Below, one piece after another: positions 7,926 through 12,165 of a stretch of 12,165 nt of DNA; position 1 is the stretch's first letter, and each line of letters starts with the position of its first letter. A program made the position numbers and the translations under genes. Source of the stretch: Cytophagales bacterium (GTDB lineage Bacteria > Bacteroidota > Bacteroidia > Cytophagales > Cyclobacteriaceae); assembly GCA_003500135.1 (NCBI GenBank), contig DNTA01000162.1:1-12165 (forward strand). The letters are read 5' to 3'. Below the pieces are notes generated by a model. The model made no database searches and was not told the origin of the DNA. It worked only from the letters and a program-made list of their open reading frames with translations.

Positions 7926-9635
7926 TCAAAAATCCCAGGCCAGTAAACCCTTCACCTCATCAACACTAAGGGTGGTTGTTCTTTCTTTTTTGCCTGAAAC
8001 TTTTTCTTTCAGAAAACCAAGGGCTGGCAGAATCCATGCCTCACTTTCTGCACTCAAATTTTCTATTAATACCGACATTTGATAAACCCTGGTTAGTTGT
8101 TCAAAAGCATCTTCCGCCAAAAGTTGCATGCTGTCCAAATCCAATTTATTTAGCTGTTTTACTTTTTGTACCAGCCCGCTTAATGATTTATCAATAAATG
8201 GCCCGTATTCGGTATTGTTTTCTGCCTGGGTTTTTATTTCTGATAGCATCACTTCAAGGCCTTTGCTCTTTTGTGCTGCCCGCAGCATATCCAGGGTCAT
8301 GATATTGCCCGCACCCTCCCAAATGGGCAGTACCATTATGTCACGCATGATTTTGGGCATTACGCCATCTTCTATATAACCAATTCCGCCCATGAGCTCC
8401 ATGCTTTCACGAACCATATAAGTACCCTTTTCTGCCGTCCATTTTTTCACCATTGGAGTGAGCATTCGAACCAGCTCCTTCGCATTTTCGTCGCCATTAT
8501 CGGCCTGGTCCAGCGTGGCGATTGCCTTCCAGGTCATGTAAAAGTTGGCAACGTGCATACTGCCCAGCTCAAACAACTTCTCCCGGATCAGCACATGTTG
8601 GAGTGCATTTTTGCCAAATGTATTTCGACAGCTAAGAAATTGATATGCCTCGATCAGCGCCCTTCTGGAAGCCGATAAAGCTGCCACGGAATTGTACAGG
8701 CGGCTCAGGTTGATCATTTCGGTCATGATCTTGAAGCCTTTGAATTCTTCACCCACCAATTTCCCAACGGTATTGTTCATTCTACATTCAGCGCTGGCCA
8801 TGGATCGTACGCCGAGCTTGTCTTTCAGACGGATCATGCCCAACTCATTTACGCCGCCATCGGGATGATTTTTTTCGATCATAAAAATGGACAGGCCTTT
8901 CGTTCCCTGTATTTCGGGTTTGGTCCTGGCCAGGGCAAAAATGATTTCGGCATTGGCATTACTGCAAAACCATTTCTCTCCGTTTAGTAAATAATAGTCA
9001 TCGCGCCAGCGCCTGGCGGTAACAATGTTGGCGCCAACGTCCGATCCGCCTACCTTTTCGGTGAGAAACATGGCGCCGGTATACAATTCGTCAATATTAG
9101 TAGCGGCTATATGTGGCAGCAAACGATCCTTATCTTCTTCGGTACAGAAGCGATCAATAAGCCGGGCAACGCCATCTGTCATACACAGCGGGCAGTACTG
9201 GCCCATTTCAGACATGGCATATAAATATCCCGACCCAAACCCCAGTTGGTGAAGTTCGCCCCGGAATTTCTGCCGCAAGGCTGGTTCCCACTTGACACGG
9301 AACATTTCGCTTTCTACGGCAAAATCCATCAGGCGATGGTAGGAAGGATGAAATTTAATCTCATCGCGGTCTTCTCCCCAAAAATTTCTTTTTATCAATT
9401 CAGGCCGGTTTTTATCAGCATCCATCGAGAGTGCATCCATTTCTTTGGCCGCACGCTGCCCCATGACCTGCCATTTGTCTTCCATGTAGTTTTTCCCCTC
9501 TTTGGAGATTTTATTTTGAAGATAATTCTGCCAGATCAGGTCACTATGGTAAAAATTAGCGCTGGGCGAATAATTGACGGACAATATTTTGTTTTTCTTG
9601 TCGAGGCTTTTTTTGGGGGCTTCTGTTGTTTTCAT
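7926..9635 (-). CDS. AidB-like acyl-CoA dehydrogenase
   Basis: A flavoprotein of the acyl-CoA dehydrogenase superfamily, 569 residues from the chosen start; this is longer than the approximately 380-residue beta-oxidation enzymes and fits the AidB/ACAD11-like branch. Landmarks (numbered from this start): FLTEKVGGSDVGAN (190-203) and LNGEKWFCSNA (217-227) for flavin and substrate binding, RNTFGK (337-342), ELMGGIGY (413-420), and PIWEGAGNIMTLD (437-449), where E440 sits at the AidB glutamate position. AidB proteins have an extra C-terminal region and were linked to alkylation stress in E. coli, but dehydrogenase activity on isovaleryl-CoA-like substrates is also reported. The frame is open from an ATG at 9665 (ten extra residues); the 9635 ATG was preferred because the extra residues look unlike the family, but this is uncertain. 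A near-consensus TA-n3-TTTG lies just upstream of 9665. Confidence 0.9.
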   Translation of the reverse strand: MKTTEAPKKSLDKKNKILSVNYSPSANFYHSDLIWQNYLQNKISKEGKNYMEDKWQVMGQRAAKEMDALSMDADKNRPELIKRNFWGEDRDEIKFHPSYHRLMDFAVESEMFRVKWEPALRQKFRGELHQLGFGSGYLYAMSEMGQYCPLCMTDGVARLIDRFCTEEDKDRLLPHIAATNIDELYTGAMFLTEKVGGSDVGANIVTARRWRDDYYLLNGEKWFCSNANAEIIFALARTKPEIQGTKGLSIFMIEKNHPDGGVNELGMIRLKDKLGVRSMASAECRMNNTVGKLVGEEFKGFKIMTEMINLSRLYNSVAALSASRRALIEAYQFLSCRNTFGKNALQHVLIREKLFELGSMHVANFYMTWKAIATLDQADNGDENAKELVRMLTPMVKKWTAEKGTYMVRESMELMGGIGYIEDGVMPKIMRDIMVLPIWEGAGNIMTLDMLRAAQKSKGLEVMLSEIKTQAENNTEYGPFIDKSLSGLVQKVKQLNKLDLDSMQLLAEDAFEQLTRVYQMSVLIENLSAESEAWILPALGFLKEKVSGKKERTTTLSVDEVKGLLAWDF

Positions 9636-9835
9636 AAACGGAAAATAAAAAAACTCGGCATGCATAACAAATTTTAATTAAAATATGGGTTGAGCCATTT
9701 CCAGGAGCGCCGTCTTTGAGCACATTGGGAATAATGAACCGCTTATAGTTTTTTATTTTGGAATTCTCATGCATCAAAGTCCTCGGCGGGAGCTTTTGAG
9801 GGTGCGTTATGTTGGGCAGGTACAAAACCGGGCAT

Positions 9836-9864
9836 AAAAAAAGCCGACTTATTAGCCGGCTTTT
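9836..9864 (-). terminator. Intrinsic terminator of the tRNA-fMet gene
   Basis: On the minus strand, GCCGGCT-AATA-AGTCGGC makes a 7-bp stem with one G-U pair and a 4-base loop, extended by A/T pairs and followed by seven Ts (9842-9836). It begins 7-10 bases after the tRNA 3' end, a textbook rho-independent terminator. The flanking A-run and T-run make it potentially active in both directions. Confidence 0.9.
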
Positions 9865-9870
9865 ATCTTG

Positions 9871-9943
<73 letters not shown>

Positions 9944-9956
9944 ATGTTGTGTTGTA

Positions 9957-9975
9957 CGCTTTTCTGTCAAAAGCG
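9957..9975 (-). other. Hairpin in the 5' leader of pre-tRNA-fMet
   Basis: CGCTTTT (minus strand 9975-9969), a 5-base loop and AAAAGCG (9963-9957) form a perfect 7-bp stem-loop. The predicted transcription start is near 9976, so the primary transcript would begin with this hairpin, 13 bases ahead of the RNase P cut. There is no T-tract after it, so it is not a terminator for the upstream lipoprotein gene. Confidence 0.5.
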
Positions 9976-9979
9976 GTTG

Positions 9980-10010
9980 CAAAGGTAGATAGAGCTTTAA
10001 CCAAAGTCAA
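9980..10010 (-). promoter_or_regulatory. Consensus promoter of the tRNA-fMet gene
   Basis: On the minus strand TTG (10010-10008), a 20-base spacer and TACCTTTG (9987-9980) match the Bacteroidota primary-sigma promoter TTG-N~20-TAnnTTTG exactly. Transcription should start near 9976, 33 bases before the mature tRNA. It is the best promoter in the window, and it lies within 10 bases of the stop codon of the upstream lipoprotein gene. Confidence 0.85.
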
Positions 10011-10019
10011 GTAGTACTG

Positions 10020-10832
10020 CTAATATTTTTGATTTAGCTCATATAATCGCTGGCGATCCCTGGATTTTGCCTTGCGAAGATCAACCTTAAATTCGATGGA
10101 TTCTATTTCCAGAAAAAACCGATAAAAGCTATGTAATTCCTGGCCTTTTTTGAAAAATACCTTTCCACGACATTGATTTCCGGGCGCCAGCAATTGAGGA
10201 CTTAGAATTTCTTCGGATAAGAAATGTAAATCTTCATTATTATTTATTGTCGAAACCTCAGCTGTATTGCTCCCGATGTCCAACGCAGTGAGACCGGCAA
10301 AAACAAGGGCATCCTGAACCGCCATATTTTTGGCTATAGATTCGCTTTTTTGATAATTGCCCTGTACAAGGTTTTGATAATATTCCTCACTTTTTTGAGC
10401 AACCTGGTAACTGTCGATTAACAGAAGCCCTACACCCATGAGAAGAAATATTGAACCAGCCGCATTATTGCTTTTAATTTTTCGCTCATAGTACTTCACC
10501 ATTTCCATTTCATTGGCTGATCTTCCTTTTCGGTTGGGCATGGGCAATTCATTATTGGCTAGTTGAGACTGGGTAGGCTGCGACCAATATTCCAGATAGT
10601 TGAATTCTTCAGGGTTAACCCAAATTGGGTATTTGGTTGTATTGATAACCTCCACATCAAATACCATCAGATCGGATTTGACCTCAATGTTTTCCATAAT
10701 CAGCGTTATGCCTTCTTTTTCCTTCACCACGTGCTTGCGAGTGCTGGTGTCCGGATTAAAATCTACAGGAACCAAAGCATGCTGACACGATGCGAAAAGT
10801 ATGGCGAGGGCGGGAAATAAGTAAGGTTTCAT
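10020..10832 (-). CDS. Hypothetical lipoprotein
   Basis: I do not recognise this protein. The start MKPYLFPALAILFASC is a clear lipoprotein signal with the modified cysteine at residue 16, so the 270-residue protein should be tethered to a membrane outside the cytoplasm. The frame is open from a TTG at 10853, but the ATG at 10832 gives the proper signal peptide. After the signal comes a strand-rich part (residues 35-75, with VEVINTTKYPIWVNPEEF), typical of an Ig-like beta-sandwich, then a long insert with two hydrophobic helices (about 124-142 and 168-186) separated by a polar, glutamine-rich segment, then a second strand-rich part (LAPGNQCRGKVFF onward) that could complete the sandwich. The helices could be membrane-associated or a buried helical hairpin. 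It is divergent from era, with 81 bases between starts, and is followed by the separate tRNA unit. Confidence 0.75.
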   Translation of the reverse strand: MKPYLFPALAILFASCQHALVPVDFNPDTSTRKHVVKEKEGITLIMENIEVKSDLMVFDVEVINTTKYPIWVNPEEFNYLEYWSQPTQSQLANNELPMPNRKGRSANEMEMVKYYERKIKSNNAAGSIFLLMGVGLLLIDSYQVAQKSEEYYQNLVQGNYQKSESIAKNMAVQDALVFAGLTALDIGSNTAEVSTINNNEDLHFLSEEILSPQLLAPGNQCRGKVFFKKGQELHSFYRFFLEIESIEFKVDLRKAKSRDRQRLYELNQKY

Positions 10833-10901
10833 GGTTGTATGGATTTTGATCAAACCACCTCAATATTCGTGCCGCAAGCGTACTTCAAGAGGGAAATTGC
10901 T

Positions 10902-10909
10902 TACCTTTG
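10902..10909 (+). promoter_or_regulatory. -7 element of the era promoter
   Basis: TACCTTTG matches TAnnTTTG exactly and ends 4 bases before the ATG at 10914. Transcription would start at or within a base or two of the start codon, giving a leaderless or near-leaderless mRNA. No TTG lies at the expected -33 distance. This site decides the era start: codons between 10839 and 10914 would not be in a message made from it. Confidence 0.6.
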
Positions 10910-10913
10910 CATT

Positions 10914-11831
10914 ATGAAATCGGAAGAACAGGAAAAAAAGCCTCATAAAGCCGGCTTTGTAAGTATTATGGGCAAACCCAATGTTGGTAAATCGACCCTG
11001 ATGAACCAACTGGTGGGAGAGAAGCTGTCGATCATCACGTCTAAGGCCCAGACTACCCGGCATCGTATCATGGGGATCATCAGTGGCGAAGAATTTCAGA
11101 TCGTTTATTCCGATACCCCCGGTATTTTGCGACCACAATACGAGCTGCACAATTCAATGATGCGCTTTGTGAGCAATTCACTTGAGGATGCCGATATCAT
11201 ATTATTTGTAACGGACCTGTACGAGAAGTATGACCCGGAAGAGGATGGCTTTATCAAAAAAATAAATGAGTCGGATATACCGGTCATTTTGATCATGAAC
11301 AAAATCGACCTGGCTAAAGGCTCGCAGGATGTCGACAAACTGGCTTATTGGAAGGAGATTGTAAGGCACGATGATGTGTTGTTGATATCAGCCTTAGAAG
11401 GGCGAGGCGTTGAGGAGTTGCTGGATAAAATCATATGTCTATTACCGGAGCATCCGGCTTTTTACCCGAAAGATGAAATAACGGATAAGCCCGAACGCTT
11501 TTTTGCAGCTGAGATCGTCCGCGAAAAAATCTTTTTGAACTATAAAAAAGAAGTGCCCTACAGCACGGAAGTGGTGATCACAGATTTCAAAGAAGATGAG
11601 GCCATCATCCGCATGAGGGCTGAAATATACGTGGAGCGCAAGTCGCAGCGCCCTATTGTTTTGGGAAAAGGAGGTGAAAAGATCAAAAAGGTAGGTATAG
11701 AATCGAGAAAAGACCTGGAGGCATTTTTTGGTAAGCAGGTGTACCTCGAAACCTTTGTCAAAATAGAACCCGATTGGCGTAAAAAACATAATAAGCTCCA
11801 GCGCTTTGGCTATGACCGCCCGGTGGGATAA
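10914..11831 (+). CDS. era: GTPase Era
   Basis: An essential GTPase that binds the 3' end of 16S rRNA and helps mature the 30S subunit. The 305 residues match the family. G motifs (numbered from this start): GKPNVGKST (20-28, P-loop), the TTRH switch I region (47-50), DTPG (67-70), NKID (129-132) and SALEG (159-163). The C-terminal KH domain carries the GKGGEKIK RNA-binding loop (251-258), and the protein ends in the expected DWRKKHNKLQRFGY. The frame is open upstream to an ATG at 10839, but those 25 residues are unlike Era, and the promoter element sits between the two, so 10914 is chosen. In many Bacteroidota der follows era; here a dGTPase-family gene follows after 50 bases with its own promoter. 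Confidence 0.97.
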   Translation: MKSEEQEKKPHKAGFVSIMGKPNVGKSTLMNQLVGEKLSIITSKAQTTRHRIMGIISGEEFQIVYSDTPGILRPQYELHNSMMRFVSNSLEDADIILFVTDLYEKYDPEEDGFIKKINESDIPVILIMNKIDLAKGSQDVDKLAYWKEIVRHDDVLLISALEGRGVEELLDKIICLLPEHPAFYPKDEITDKPERFFAAEIVREKIFLNYKKEVPYSTEVVITDFKEDEAIIRMRAEIYVERKSQRPIVLGKGGEKIKKVGIESRKDLEAFFGKQVYLETFVKIEPDWRKKHNKLQRFGYDRPVG

Positions 11832-11842
11832 GCCATTTTTAA

Positions 11843-11874
11843 TTGAACCGCTGATAAATATTTTACTATTTTTG
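11843..11874 (+). promoter_or_regulatory. Promoter of the dGTPase gene
   Basis: TTG (11843-11845), a 21-base spacer and TATTTTTG (11867-11874) fit the Bacteroidota promoter. The start of transcription would be near 11878-11880, leaving only two to five bases before the ATG at 11882. The gene is therefore probably expressed apart from era, from a near-leaderless message. Confidence 0.65.
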
Positions 11875-11881
11875 CCGCACT

Positions 11882-12165
11882 ATGTCGCAAATGAACTGGC
11901 CCCAACTTCTTAGCAATAAACGTCCCTGCAGTAGCGCTTCAACCTCTAGAAATGCCTTTGAGCAGGACTACGATCGAATTATTTTTTCACATGCCTTCCG
12001 AAGCCTGCAAGACAAAACACAGGTATTCCCATTGGCTACACCGTCTTTTGTGCACACCCGGCTGACGCACAGTCTTGAGGTATCATCTGTGGCACGGTCG
12101 CTTGGGCAATTGGTTGGCGAACAGTTGCTGACGCGATACCCCGATCTTCGCGAAAGGAATATCAC
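11882..12165 (+). CDS. dgt: dGTPase-family deoxynucleoside triphosphohydrolase, N-terminal part
   Basis: The first 94 codons of an HD-domain enzyme that cleaves dGTP (or other dNTPs) to the nucleoside and tripolyphosphate, affecting the dNTP pool. The frame is open to the right edge, so the gene is truncated by the window. The family's N-terminal signature is clear: [17 protein letters not shown] (24-40), [10 protein letters not shown] (42-51) and TRLTHSLEV (59-67), where H63 is the first metal-binding histidine of the HD domain. The central HD pair and the C-terminal part lie outside the window. The ATG at 11882 is just after a good promoter and gives the usual short N-terminus ([10 protein letters not shown]). 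The substrate range (dGTP only or broad) cannot be told from this part. Confidence 0.92.
   Translation, partial: MSQMNWPQLLSNKRPCSSASTSRNAFEQDYDRIIFSHAFRSLQDKTQVFPLATPSFVHTRLTHSLEVSSVARSLGQLVGEQLLTRYPDLRERNI

Noticed and set aside
8271..8678. Plus-strand open frame of 135 codons inside the acyl-CoA dehydrogenase gene
   Set aside because: Rich in His, Cys and Pro with no recognisable domain; it lies wholly opposite a well-supported gene and is a shadow of its codons.
9246..9677. Plus-strand open frame of 143 codons opposite the dehydrogenase N-terminus
   Set aside because: Aromatic-rich composition typical of the antisense of a real gene, and no family signature.
9556..9825. Minus-strand 89-codon frame overlapping the start of the dehydrogenase gene
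   Set aside because: Reads in a different frame through the real N-terminal coding region; low-complexity basic tail and no homology that I recognise.
10839..10913. Upstream extension of era by 25 codons
   Set aside because: Residues do not resemble Era N-termini and the promoter element lies after this ATG, so the 10914 start is better.
11442..11789. Minus-strand 115-codon frame inside era
   Set aside because: Phe-rich antisense of the Era KH domain region; no independent support.

Overview
The window looks like chromosomal DNA from a member of the Bacteroidota, probably close to the order Cytophagales. The clues are promoters of the TTG-N~20-TAnnTTTG type rather than sigma70 -35/-10 boxes, few good Shine-Dalgarno sequences, a tRNA gene with no encoded CCA end, a pyruvate kinase with the NTAHQ variant seen in this phylum, and a DUF3347 lipoprotein. 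The genus cannot be named from the sequence. I saw no phage gene, complete insertion sequence, CRISPR array or toxin-antitoxin pair.

Layout. On the minus strand, 43-1455 is pyruvate kinase and 1617-2195 is a DUF3347 lipoprotein with a strong terminator-like hairpin after it. An AT-rich stretch of about 620 bases (2202-2824) has no convincing gene but holds a perfect 16-bp palindrome. It is followed on the plus strand by a 92-residue protein I do not recognise. Then comes a plus-strand group: an aromatic-L-amino-acid-decarboxylase-type PLP enzyme (3212-4639), a family III CoA-transferase 7 bases later (4647-5816), and a DMT/EamA permease (5907-6827). The permease ends 8 bases from a convergent, membrane-anchored alpha/beta hydrolase (6836-7813, minus), which lies downstream of an AidB-like acyl-CoA dehydrogenase (7926-9635, minus).

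The right part is housekeeping. An initiator tRNA-fMet (9871-9943, minus) has its own consensus promoter, a hairpin in its 5' leader and an intrinsic terminator. An unrecognised lipoprotein (10020-10832, minus) is divergent from era (10914-11831, plus). The window ends inside a dGTPase-family gene (11882 onwards), which is cut by the right edge.

How the genes work together. Pyruvate kinase, initiator tRNA, Era and dGTPase serve central metabolism, translation start, 30S assembly and nucleotide pools. The accessory part is the decarboxylase / CoA-transferase / permease group, which may form a small amino-acid or amine utilisation or export unit. The acyl-CoA dehydrogenase / hydrolase pair may handle acyl substrates. 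Nothing here is clearly a previously undescribed system. The best leads are the three-gene decarboxylase group, the 92-residue orphan in its AT-rich setting, the structured tRNA-fMet leader, and the near-leaderless starts predicted for era and the dGTPase gene.
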